Below, in pieces: positions 7,622 to 15,458 of a stretch of DNA of 64,000 bases. The notes under the pieces are model-generated. The model saw only the letters and a program-made list of their open reading frames with translations. It was not told where the DNA came from and ran no database searches. Made by a program: the position numbers and the translations under genes. The number at the start of each line of letters is the position of its first letter. Positions within the stretch are counted from its first letter, which is position 1. Source of the DNA: Heliorestis acidaminivorans (GTDB taxonomy: Bacteria; Bacillota; Desulfitobacteriia; Heliobacteriales; Heliobacteriaceae); contig NZ_WBXO01000010.1 in the NCBI RefSeq assembly GCF_008933955.1, forward strand, positions 1 to 64,000, read 5' to 3'.

Positions 7622-7766
7622 TCAGAGCTAGGGGGACGTTTGTGTGTCATGGAGAGATCAAAGTGAGCCAGGGGGAGGTAGCAGAGCCATCTTTTGTCGT
7701 ATAATAATGGATAAACAACAACTACAAAGAAAACTTAGAACATATATTCCAAAGAAATACCATCTA

Positions 7767-7775
7767 TGGTATAAT
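7767..7775 (+). promoter_or_regulatory. Extended -10 promoter element
   Basis: TGGTATAAT is an extended -10, about 100 nt before the coiled-coil gene at 7878. The -35 region is poor. Confidence 0.45.
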
Positions 7776-7877
7776 ACAAGCAGATGGAATTGAATAGAAG
7801 TAATTAAAAAACAAAGCAACCTCTAACTTACTGCAATATATTAACAGCAATATAATAAGACAAAAGGGGGGAGAAAA

Positions 7878-8405
7878 ATGATTGAAGAGCTTCTAAAACA
7901 GATTCTAGGCGAAGTCCAAGATGTCAAAACAGGCCAAATACGTCTAGAAGCAAAAGTGGACAGACTTGAACAGAGAATGGACAAGCTTGAGCAAAGAATG
8001 GACAACCTAGAAGCAGACGTAGCCAGCCTGAAAGAAGGCCAAGCTCGCTTAGAAACAGACGTAGCCGGCCTGAAAGAAGGCCAAGCTCGCTTAGAATCCA
8101 GAATGGACAACCTAGAAACAGACGTAGCCAGCCTAAAAGAAGGCCAAGCTCGCCTAGAGCGGAGTCAAGAACAGAACGTAATATCCTTATTAGAAATTAT
8201 CAACAAGAAGCAAGACGAAACTATCCAAAGGCTTTGTGTTGTCGAAGAGAATCAAGAGGAAACAAATGCGGAACTAAAGCGCCTTAACAAACGTATGGAC
8301 GTAATGGACACAAAGATCTCAAGAATTGACAAATCAGTCAACGGGCTATCCATAATTATTGTTCGTCACGAAGGCGAGATCGCAGAACTAAGAGAAGCAA
8401 AATAA
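7878..8405 (+). CDS. Internally repetitive coiled-coil protein
   Basis: A 175-residue, highly charged protein with no signal peptide. Residues ~1-105 are a continuous heptad coiled coil built from near-identical units: LEQRMDKLEQRMDNLE, then three copies of an (A/T)DVA(S/G)LKEGQARLE unit, copied almost identically at DNA level and separated by MDNLE spacers. The second half is also helical. A perfect AAAAGGGGGGAG ribosome site precedes ATG 7878. Short DNA-level duplications imply copy-number change by slippage or recombination. I do not recognise a function; proteins of this sort are common in heliobacteria-like and cyanobacterial genomes as scaffold-like hypotheticals. Confidence 0.75.
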   Translation: MIEELLKQILGEVQDVKTGQIRLEAKVDRLEQRMDKLEQRMDNLEADVASLKEGQARLETDVAGLKEGQARLESRMDNLETDVASLKEGQARLERSQEQNVISLLEIINKKQDETIQRLCVVEENQEETNAELKRLNKRMDVMDTKISRIDKSVNGLSIIIVRHEGEIAELREAK

Positions 8406-8409
8406 GCTA

Positions 8410-8514
8410 TAAGCCCAAACCCAAAACCCTAGTTCAAGCCCCAAGTCCAAGCCTAAGCCCAAGATCGAGCCCGAGCCCGAGCCCAAGCCAAACCCAAACC
8501 CAAACCCCAAGCCA
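8410..8514. repeat. AAGCCC/AACCCA hexamer-like low-complexity tract
   Basis: About 100 nt of near-tandem AAGCCC, GAGCCC and AACCCA units lie directly after the coiled-coil gene. On the - strand this gives six or more GGG runs spaced by 3-5 nt, a G-quadruplex-type sequence. In one + frame it reads as an X-Pro dipeptide repeat (KPKIEPEPEPKPNPNPNPKP) but has no start codon. Shorter CACAAGCCCCC repeats occur at 9203-9228. Confidence 0.7.
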
Positions 8515-8586
8515 CACTATGCTTGCCACGCAAAGGCAAGATGCTTACCTAAGGCAAGATGTTTTCCTAAAGAACAACAAGATGAA

Positions 8587-8633
8587 AATAACCCACTATG
8601 GTCACTGAAGATGATCATAGTGGGTTATTTTTT
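8587..8633. terminator. Bidirectional terminator
   Basis: AATAACCCACTATG (8587-8600) pairs perfectly with CATAGTGGGTTATT (8616-8629), followed by six T on the + strand and four on the - strand. It serves the coiled-coil gene and the convergent yjbQ-type gene. Confidence 0.85.
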
Positions 8634-8652
8634 CTTCAAGATCTACTTGATG

Positions 8653-9078
8653 CTATAAGTTATTTTTAATAACATTTCCTTGCACTTGTACTACCACGCG
8701 CCGCTGTCTTGGTCCATCGAATTCAGCAAAGTAGACGCTTTGCCATGTTCCTAAGAACAACTTACCTTGATGGACAAGCAAAGTTTCAGAAGAGCCTGTT
8801 AGTGTTGCCATCATATGGGCGTCTGAATTGCCTTCAATGTGCCTATATTCTCTCAGATTAGGAACCAAACGTTGAAAGATCGTAGTTAGGTCAGTAAGTA
8901 CATCGGGATCTGCATTTTCATTAATCGTAACGGCCGCCGTTGTATGAGGGACGAAGATGACAACCGTTCCTTCGGTAACGGCACTTTCCTTGACAACTCT
9001 GGCGATATCTTTCGTTATATCAACAAAAGATAGGCGACGGGGAGTTTTTACCGTGATTTCTTGAAAAGTTATGTGCAA
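8653..9078 (-). CDS. yjbQ: YjbQ/UPF0047 family protein
   Basis: A 141-residue protein that matches the YjbQ (UPF0047) family over its full length, including VIFVPHTTAAVTINENADPD, the HIEGNSDAHMMATL block with the conserved His residues, and a terminal GPRQRRVVVQV. Members bind a metal and some show weak thiamine-phosphate synthase activity; the true role is unsettled. The start is TTG 9078, preceded by a perfect AGGAGGT at 6-nt spacing. It stands alone, convergent with the coiled-coil gene. The 170 nt between it and the next gene hold only CACAAGCCCCC repeats. Confidence 0.9.
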   Translation of the reverse strand: MHITFQEITVKTPRRLSFVDITKDIARVVKESAVTEGTVVIFVPHTTAAVTINENADPDVLTDLTTIFQRLVPNLREYRHIEGNSDAHMMATLTGSSETLLVHQGKLFLGTWQSVYFAEFDGPRQRRVVVQVQGNVIKNNL

Positions 9079-9249
9079 GATATAACCTCCTGATTTAAGG
9101 CCAAAGGGCCGTTTAATTTGCCATTAATTCCTGAGTCAATCTGACTGTTCTCGTTAACTAGGGTGTGAGCCCCTTGACTTCTAACCCGCAAGAGACCCCC
9201 ACCACAAGCCCCCCTAGCACAAGCCCCCAGAACAGTTCACAAAAACTTC

Positions 9250-11892
9250 TTACCAAACACGCCGCTCCTTCTCAATTACCTTCTCAAACTTCTCCACAGA
9301 AGACCTAAACAACAACTCCAACTTATCAACCATATGTTCTTCTTCTGGTCTATCAATATAACTTCTATAAGGAATTAAGAGTTTTTCAAGTGTATCTATG
9401 ATGCCCATTCTTCTACGAAAGTCTGAGCCAATTCCGTAATCCATATACAGCACTTTCCATCTATCTCTCATCGTTGAAGAGGTAAATTCTTTTCTTAAGT
9501 ATTGTGCCAGATTCTCGAAAATAACTTCTTTTAACTTTTCTAATAACTTTGCTTTATATTCTTCTCCTTCTGCATAAGGCTTCTTAAAGTTAATTACTTT
9601 AGGCTTTAGAATAAATTGATACAAATTATCTAGCATGATTGTATAAAGATCATCAACAGGTTTTAAGGTTTGCGCTCCCCTGTAGTAAGTTTCCCCATAG
9701 GTAAGTCTTTTGGTCAGAGCTTCCGTCACTTTATAATGCGGTGGCTTTAGGAAATAGATCTTATGTTGCTCTGCCCTGTATTTCTCTAAGATCTCATTAA
9801 AAAAGATCATAGAAAGTCTTTTATAGTCGTACTCAACCAGTGGTGCTTGTTCAGAAATTTTATCAACTATGAGGTAATTGTGCTTCGCCCTGTAGTAGTC
9901 CTGGATTTTAGTCAAAAATTCATTTAGGGCAGAACAATTTTCCTCTACTCTAAGGGACTTACTATGGATAAGATCTTTCAAAAAAGTCGTCTTTTGCTCT
10001 AACTGTTTGAGAAATTTAACAACTTCCGGTCTATCTTCCTGCAAAAGTGAAGCTACTTTACTCTTTTGCAGACTCAGAAGATAGTCTTTTTTTTGTGCAT
10101 CTACGTATTCTTCATCATCGTAATCGTCGAAAAATTCTTTTTTGCTAAAGTCATCATAAAAAGTGTAAGCCATAAAGATCTTGTTTTTGGCGATACGGTT
10201 GGTGAGATGCTTAAGGATATTGAGGCTATCAGCAGACATACTCGTTCTGCTATCGTCTACTACTGTGACCACATCTACTTGATCTAAGTTAAAGTTAACG
10301 CTGTTTTCGATGCTCGATCCTTCTTCTACCACATGGCTTGTCCCAACAGTATCAATAAAAATAATCCCTTTTCGGGTAACTTTCTCGTCTAGCTGGCTGT
10401 TATATGGAAGTTCGAGGCGCATTTTTTTGACTAGTGGCGTTAGGGTAGAACCAAAATCTTTTCCTTCTCGGGACGTAAAAGTTTTGATGAACTGGTAAAA
10501 GTCTTTTGATTCGTAATCACGAATGTTACAAGCAAAGCCTGTAGGCCAGTCGTAATTTTTTTCTTTCATTATATAAGGAGAAGAGATAGCCTCATTGCTT
10601 TCTAGCTGGGTCAGAATGTTATGTACATTTAGCTTTATTTCAGTGAGAATATGGCTTAGCAACCTAGAGTAGGTGGAATAATTATCAACAGAACTTTCTA
10701 GCACATACTCATAGTACTTGTGCCTTAGATATTCCATGTTCTTAGATGGTATATTGTTATATCTATTACTGTTGCGCCTTAAAGAAGTGAAGTCTGAAGT
10801 CTTCACTTCTTTCATTATTTTGTTTATATTGCGGTAGATGGTAGCCCATAAAGCCATTGTTTTCCCCGAGCCTGTCGCGTGAGTTAGTCTAAATTCTTGT
10901 CGATAATACTTACCCATAAAAAAACGAAAGTCCAATATCTTGTTCGGGTCGGAGTAAAAAGCTCTTAAGATGCGATCTTCTTCACTTACAGGGCGCTTTA
11001 CTTCAAACTTCATTTCTTCGGGCTTTTCGTATTCTTCTTCATAGAATAGATCTATTTTTGCTTCTACTGCTCTGTCAATAGCTGATTCTACTTCTTGTAC
11101 AATTTCATCGTAAGACATAAAAGAAAGAGCCAGCTTGTGCGGTTGTTGTCTGGCTTTTTTGAAGATATATTCTGTCTGGTATGTTGTTGTACGAGAGGTG
11201 TCGGTAAAAGGGAAGTTAATTGCTGGGCCAAAGTTAGTGATGTTTTTGATGATTGTTGACTTGCCTACGCCAACTTTACCTAGCAAGATGACTTTGGGAG
11301 CGCCTACAGGGAGCTTTATTTTTTGCTCTATGAAATCAACGCTTTTTTCTTTTGGTCCTTTGATGTCTTCGTAAAAAAGGTTGACAATGCCATCGATGAA
11401 GCTTTCCTTAGCAAAAGGAAATTCTTCTGGTGAGATAGTGATGCCTCGGTAGCTCTCGTCTTTGAGCAGAGCTTTTTTGGCCAATTCTTTCATATCAGGG
11501 TGATGAAAAGAACTATCACTTAATAAATACTGGAAGGCTCTTTGCACTTGTTGAGCTAGTTGCACTGTAGGGAGCTGTAAGTCTTTTTTTATCTTCGCTC
11601 TAATCTTCTGGGGATGTATGTACTCTAGGTGGAATTTTTGATAGCTAAGTTCTGTGAGTTTAACTAAGGGCTTTTCATCTATTTCTTCGTGAGGTGTTTC
11701 TGTGGCCAGATCTACAATTTGCTCTAGCGGTACTTTGAAGATTTGCGAAAGTTTAATTAAAATATCGTAACTGGGGTTTCTAGCGCCTGTCTCATACATG
11801 CCTACGGCAGAAGTTGTCACGCCAAGTCTATTGGCAAGGTCGGATTGTGTCATAGCAAAAGATTGACGCAGTTCTTTAATCTTATGGGCCAT
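9250..11892 (-). CDS. Xre-type HTH fused to a large double-P-loop NTPase
   Basis: An 880-residue protein. Residues 6-62 are a canonical Cro/C1 helix-turn-helix (TQSDLANRLGVTTSAVGMYE). A helical linker leads to a P-loop GKVGVGKS at 205-212, a switch-I-like Thr run at 235-237, a second Walker A-like loop HATGSGKT at 338-345, and a G3-like IFIDTVG at 511-517 with a following VVDDSRTSMS segment. AYTFYDD near 575 could be a degenerate G4. The C-terminal ~300 residues are helical. I recognise no family; a GTPase or STAND-like signalling NTPase is possible. ATG 11892 is chosen over GTG 11901 because AGGAGGTG ends 6 nt upstream of it. Divergent from a Csa1-like gene, with repeated operator-like sites between. 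Confidence 0.75.
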   Translation of the reverse strand: MAHKIKELRQSFAMTQSDLANRLGVTTSAVGMYETGARNPSYDILIKLSQIFKVPLEQIVDLATETPHEEIDEKPLVKLTELSYQKFHLEYIHPQKIRAKIKKDLQLPTVQLAQQVQRAFQYLLSDSSFHHPDMKELAKKALLKDESYRGITISPEEFPFAKESFIDGIVNLFYEDIKGPKEKSVDFIEQKIKLPVGAPKVILLGKVGVGKSTIIKNITNFGPAINFPFTDTSRTTTYQTEYIFKKARQQPHKLALSFMSYDEIVQEVESAIDRAVEAKIDLFYEEEYEKPEEMKFEVKRPVSEEDRILRAFYSDPNKILDFRFFMGKYYRQEFRLTHATGSGKTMALWATIYRNINKIMKEVKTSDFTSLRRNSNRYNNIPSKNMEYLRHKYYEYVLESSVDNYSTYSRLLSHILTEIKLNVHNILTQLESNEAISSPYIMKEKNYDWPTGFACNIRDYESKDFYQFIKTFTSREGKDFGSTLTPLVKKMRLELPYNSQLDEKVTRKGIIFIDTVGTSHVVEEGSSIENSVNFNLDQVDVVTVVDDSRTSMSADSLNILKHLTNRIAKNKIFMAYTFYDDFSKKEFFDDYDDEEYVDAQKKDYLLSLQKSKVASLLQEDRPEVVKFLKQLEQKTTFLKDLIHSKSLRVEENCSALNEFLTKIQDYYRAKHNYLIVDKISEQAPLVEYDYKRLSMIFFNEILEKYRAEQHKIYFLKPPHYKVTEALTKRLTYGETYYRGAQTLKPVDDLYTIMLDNLYQFILKPKVINFKKPYAEGEEYKAKLLEKLKEVIFENLAQYLRKEFTSSTMRDRWKVLYMDYGIGSDFRRRMGIIDTLEKLLIPYRSYIDRPEEEHMVDKLELLFRSSVEKFEKVIEKERRVW

Positions 11893-11923
11893 AGAAAACA
11901 CCTCCTGCTCTTTTCTATATTAT

Positions 11924-12155
11924 AACTTAGAGTTGTGAAAAATACGACTTGAAAGTTGCTGTACTTACTGTGCTTATTGTATAAAACAGAAGTAGTCATA
12001 GTTTGTAATAGCTTACATGGCGCAAAAAAGTAAATTGTGCAAAAATATGCAAAAAGGGCTAGTCAGATACAACTTAAAGTGTTAAAATTGTGATAACAAG
12101 CACAAACTCCCGGGTAACTTGTCACAATTTTGTTCAGGAAATACAACTTAGAGTG
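11924..12155. promoter_or_regulatory. Four operator-like AACTT..AGT sites in divergent promoter region
   Basis: AACTTAGAGTT (11924-11934), GACTTGAAAGTT (11946-11957), AACTTAAAGTG (12071-12081) and AACTTAGAGTG (12145-12155) share a dyad ACTT-NN(N)-AGT core. Two sites flank each promoter side. They are the expected kind of target for the Xre-type helix-turn-helix encoded to the left, implying joint autoregulation of both divergent genes. Binding is inferred. Confidence 0.55.
12084..12131. repeat. 10-bp inverted repeat in the csa1-like leader
   Basis: AAAATTGTGA (12084-12093) and TCACAATTTT (12122-12131) are perfect inverted repeats, with an inner CAAG/CTTG pair that extends the stem past a 3-nt bulge. 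It lies between operator-like sites 3 and 4 and could be a further protein site or an RNA hairpin in the leader. Confidence 0.55.
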
Positions 12156-12185
12156 ATGTTTTATAGGGAAGGAGGTGTTAGGACT

Positions 12186-12959
12186 ATGTTTTATCTAACA
12201 CCTGCAGAAAAGCATAAGTTACAGAGTCAACTTACCTTAGTTCGCTCTGAGGGGGTAGAGGAGGAACTGCGCGGCTGGAACTATTATAAACAGCCTCTTC
12301 ATCCTTTCTATGAAGGTCTTATGCTTACTATGGAAGATCTAATTCCCGGCCAGATTAGTTATGAAGAAGTGCTTTATCAACAGGAACTGTGCCGCAAAAT
12401 TCGCTATCTTTATAGAGAAGTTCGGAGATCTTTTTATACTCTAGGTGTGGCCAATTACGAAATACTTCTAGAAAAGATGTCGACTCTGCAAGCTCTCAAC
12501 CCTCATTTGCTAGCTAATAGTGACCGGCAGACTCAGCTTATCTTACAGAGGGAAATTGATAGCATGAAGGCTCGACTTGTAGATACCATACTTAATGAAG
12601 AAGCTGTTAGCGAAGATGAAGTGGCCGCTACTTTTCTACCCCTCTCTGTTGATATGTCAGTTGATGGCTCTGTGATCGGCATAGAGAAGGGGCTTACAGT
12701 CGATTTCCTTCACATAGAACCTGGGGAGTCGATGCCAATAGTATTTTTCTTCCAAGTTCCTCAAGCAGAACACCTAAGAATCACTACAGCCTACGCCCTA
12801 GCAGTAGAAGCCAAATACAAATGCCCCCTCGACTTCGGTTGCATCACTTACCTTACCCTAAAAGAAGACAAGCTGATCATTGAGCGGAGAATACACAACA
12901 TCGACGACAGCCGCCGCTATGACTTTATCGAACATCGCGATCAAGTCGGAAGCCAGTAG
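12186..12959 (+). CDS. Csa1/Cas4-I-like protein, catalytically degenerate
   Basis: A 257-residue protein. The N-terminal EEELRGWNYYKQPLHPFYE (25-43) and the C-terminal run GLTVDFL, YALAVEAKYKCPLDFGCITY and DDSRRYDFIEHRD match the order and spacing of type I-A Cas4/Csa1. Csa1 is a PD-(D/E)XK Fe-S nuclease of spacer acquisition. Here Asp173 survives, but the following E-I-K-type strand reads PIVFFFQV, so the catalytic Glu and Lys are gone. The protein stops just after the HRD motif, where the family's C-terminal Fe-S cysteines should follow, and the N-terminal Cys is also missing. It is probably an inactive binding protein. ATG 12186 follows AAGGAGGTG at 9-nt spacing. It ends 21 bp before galE. 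Confidence 0.7.
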   Translation: MFYLTPAEKHKLQSQLTLVRSEGVEEELRGWNYYKQPLHPFYEGLMLTMEDLIPGQISYEEVLYQQELCRKIRYLYREVRRSFYTLGVANYEILLEKMSTLQALNPHLLANSDRQTQLILQREIDSMKARLVDTILNEEAVSEDEVAATFLPLSVDMSVDGSVIGIEKGLTVDFLHIEPGESMPIVFFFQVPQAEHLRITTAYALAVEAKYKCPLDFGCITYLTLKEDKLIIERRIHNIDDSRRYDFIEHRDQVGSQ

Positions 12960-12980
12960 CAAAGGGGAGCGAGCAGAATC

Positions 12981-13958
12981 ATGACAACTCTAATCACAGG
13001 CGGCGCAGGGTATATTGGTAGTCACACGGCCTTAGCCCTCCGTGATGCAGGAAAGCCTGTTGTAATTCTTGATGATATAAGTACGGGCTTTCGACAACTG
13101 CTTCCTGAAGGCATACCTTTCGTAGAAGGAGACATTGGTGACAGTCAACTTTTACAAGATCTATTCCAACGCTACGAAATAAAAAGCGTTATGCATTTTG
13201 CCGCTAGAAGCTTGGTCGGTCAATCGATGAAAGAACCGGGCACATACTTCCTAGCTAACAGTGCCAAAACAGCTACCTTAATTCAAGCCATGGTTCAAAA
13301 CAATGTAGGCCACTTTATTCTATCTTCTACAGCGGCAGTCTACGGCGAACCGACGGCTATTCCTATTGATGAAAATCATGTTCTTCAACCCACTAATCCT
13401 TATGGCCTATCCAAAAAAATAATTGAAGATATGCTCCCCTGGTTTGAAAAAGCGCACGGTCTAAAATGGATTTCCCTACGTTACTTTAATGCGGCTGGTG
13501 CCGATCCCCAGGGTCGAAGTGGTGAGATTCATGATCCAGAAACACACCTCATACCTAACATCTTAAAAGTTGCTCTAGAAGAAAAAGAAGCTTTGCAGGT
13601 CTTTGGTAATGATTACCCAACTCCAGACGGTACATGCATTCGCGACTACGTCCATGTCACCGATCTAGCCAAAGCACATATGCAAGCACTAGATTTCCTG
13701 CTCCATTCGGCCAGAGAAGAAAAAGCTTCGGGAACAATCAACCTTGGCAGTGGCTCCGGCTACTCTGTACTTGAAGTAATCGAAACAGCCCGCCGAATCA
13801 CAGGACATCCCATACCCGTGCAATGGTGTCCCCGCCGCCCTGGTGATCCTGCCATCTTAGTAGCTTCAAACAAAAAAGCTAAAGAAAAACTAAACTGGAA
13901 CCCGAAGCATACAAATCTAGAAAGCATCATTCAAACAGCCTGGGATTACCTAGGCTAG
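12981..13958 (+). CDS. galE: UDP-glucose 4-epimerase
   Basis: A 325-residue short-chain dehydrogenase-type epimerase. It has the NAD-binding GGAGYIGSHT at residues 7-16, the catalytic Ser-Thr pair in LSSTAAVYGEP and Tyr-x-x-x-Lys in NPYGLSK. It interconverts UDP-glucose and UDP-galactose in the cytosol for envelope sugars. Length is normal. It starts 21 bp after the Csa1-like gene and may be on the same transcript, though no functional link is evident. Confidence 0.95.
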   Translation: MTTLITGGAGYIGSHTALALRDAGKPVVILDDISTGFRQLLPEGIPFVEGDIGDSQLLQDLFQRYEIKSVMHFAARSLVGQSMKEPGTYFLANSAKTATLIQAMVQNNVGHFILSSTAAVYGEPTAIPIDENHVLQPTNPYGLSKKIIEDMLPWFEKAHGLKWISLRYFNAAGADPQGRSGEIHDPETHLIPNILKVALEEKEALQVFGNDYPTPDGTCIRDYVHVTDLAKAHMQALDFLLHSAREEKASGTINLGSGSGYSVLEVIETARRITGHPIPVQWCPRRPGDPAILVASNKKAKEKLNWNPKHTNLESIIQTAWDYLG

Positions 13959-14027
13959 GAAAAGTCACCCCTAGCTAACCCAACGAATAGCGGATAAAAG
14001 TAACCTAGCCCTGCTCATAATAAATCC

Positions 14028-15119
14028 ATGACTACAAAAACTACCTCAATTTCCTACCTGAAAGTAGCTGGCGCTTATATAGGGACGATCGTCGGCGCTG
14101 GTTTTGCCACAGGTCAAGAAGTATTACAATTTTTTGTTTATTTCGGCTCATCAGGAATATTGGCCATCGCCTTTATTACGGCTTTATTTGTTCTTTTCGG
14201 TTATATCATCTTGGAAATAGGTCAGCGCCTGAAGGCAGAGTCTCATCGAGAAGTGATTCAGTATGCTGGTGGACGATGGCTAGGCACTATAATCGATGGT
14301 GTGATTACTTTCTTTCTCTTTGGAGCTCTTACAGCTATGTCTGCTGGTGCCGGAGCTGTTTTCAGTGAGCAATTTGGCCTGTCGCACTATATAGGAAGTC
14401 TTCTGCTTCTAGGACTTACTTTGGCTGTTGTGATGACTGGTATCTCGACTGTTATCTCAGCTATCAGCTATCTAGTGCCTTTGCTTTTGTTATCCCTTTT
14501 CGGTATTTTTATTGCTACCTTATGGTTTAATCCTATTGATTGGGCAATACTGGCCCAAACAGCAAACCCAGCTCAAGCTCCTGTGCCTTACTGGCCTTTG
14601 TCAGCTATCATTTATGTATCTTACAACCTTGTGCTAGCTATAGCAGTACTAGCGCCTATGGGTAAGCACGTGCCAGACAAGGACACATTGAGAAGAGGCG
14701 CTTTCTTTGGCGGTTTGGGATTAGGACTTGGCTCACTAGCTATTTTTCTTACTGTCATTGCTTATCTTCCAGGTATTCTCGCTTATGAAGTACCTATGGC
14801 TTTTATTGCGGCACAGTTTACGCCTTTTATTCAGATTGCTTATAGCATCATCTTGCTTCTGCAGATTTTCACTACAGCCGTAGGTAGCCTTTTCGGTTTT
14901 GCCATACGATTAACGAGTCAGGAAAGCCCTACTTATCGCTGGTTACTAATAGCTTCAGTTGTAGGAGCTTTCGTGGCCGGACAATTCGGCTTTACCAACC
15001 TAGTACGAATCCTTTATCCTGCCGTAGGCTATGCAGGCCTCTTACTACTAGCAGGACTTCTCTACGGATATAGCCTAGATCGCTGGACGCCCCAACCAGC
15101 TTTTCGACGGAAAGAGTAA
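14028..15119 (+). CDS. YkvI-family membrane transporter
   Basis: A 363-residue integral membrane protein with about ten hydrophobic segments. The opening AGAYIGTIVGAGFATGQEVLQFF is the hallmark of the YkvI family, in the amino-acid/polyamine/organocation-like or spore-germination-permease-like fold group. The substrate is unknown. There is no clear Shine-Dalgarno sequence before ATG 14028; a CATAAT at 14013-14018 lies close upstream. It is followed by a REP-type repeat whose AGACC...GGTCT hairpin can act as its terminator. Confidence 0.85.
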   Translation: MTTKTTSISYLKVAGAYIGTIVGAGFATGQEVLQFFVYFGSSGILAIAFITALFVLFGYIILEIGQRLKAESHREVIQYAGGRWLGTIIDGVITFFLFGALTAMSAGAGAVFSEQFGLSHYIGSLLLLGLTLAVVMTGISTVISAISYLVPLLLLSLFGIFIATLWFNPIDWAILAQTANPAQAPVPYWPLSAIIYVSYNLVLAIAVLAPMGKHVPDKDTLRRGAFFGGLGLGLGSLAIFLTVIAYLPGILAYEVPMAFIAAQFTPFIQIAYSIILLLQIFTTAVGSLFGFAIRLTSQESPTYRWLLIASVVGAFVAGQFGFTNLVRILYPAVGYAGLLLLAGLLYGYSLDRWTPQPAFRRKE

Positions 15120-15131
15120 CACGGAGGGTAA

Positions 15132-15445
15132 CACAGAGGGACGGTTCTTCTGTGCACTTTTCTGTGCACTTCTGTGTCAAAAAAAGGCCTCTCAAGCCAT
15201 TCCTAACAAAAACTCAAAACCCACATTAAGCAAAAAAAGACCGCTCACAGGCTCAATCATCTAAAAAGATTAAACCTGTAAGAGGTCTTTTCTTAATTTT
15301 TAATAGACTTCAAGCATGGAAAAAGATCAATCATAAGACAAGCCCCAAAAGAATCACGCAAAGCTAAACGAAGAGAGATTAACACAACCCAATAGAAATA
15401 AAATGGTATAAATGATATAATATTCAAAAAATGTTTTTGTTAGAC
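15132..15445 (+). repeat. ~310-bp direct repeat, copy 1
   Basis: This unit begins with the REP-type hairpin CACAGAGGGACGGTTCTTCT (15132-15151) and a second GTGCAC palindrome. It then holds a terminator-like hairpin and ends in an outward-facing promoter-like GGTATAAATGATATAAT (TATAAT at 15416-15421). Copy 2 at 15952-16262 is about 90 percent identical by eye. The repeats flank an rpn-gene remnant. It also fills the gene-free stretch after the YkvI-type gene. Confidence 0.85.
15236..15291 (+). terminator. Nested-stem terminator within direct repeat
   Basis: AAAAGACC pairs with GGTCTTTT, enclosing ACAGG/CCTGT and AATC/GATT stems. The same structure recurs at 16055-16111 and 17126-17180, in each case downstream of a coding region. 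T-rich sequence follows. Confidence 0.65.
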
Positions 15446-15458
15446 TCAGACCTACTAG

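Noticed and set aside
8410-8514. Possible CRISPR array or direct-repeat array
   Set aside because: The units are 6-nt and overlapping with no spacers of constant length; it is a low-complexity tract.
12186-12959. Active Cas4 nuclease of a CRISPR system
   Set aside because: The E-x-K strand and Fe-S cysteines are missing, and there are no cas genes or arrays in the window.
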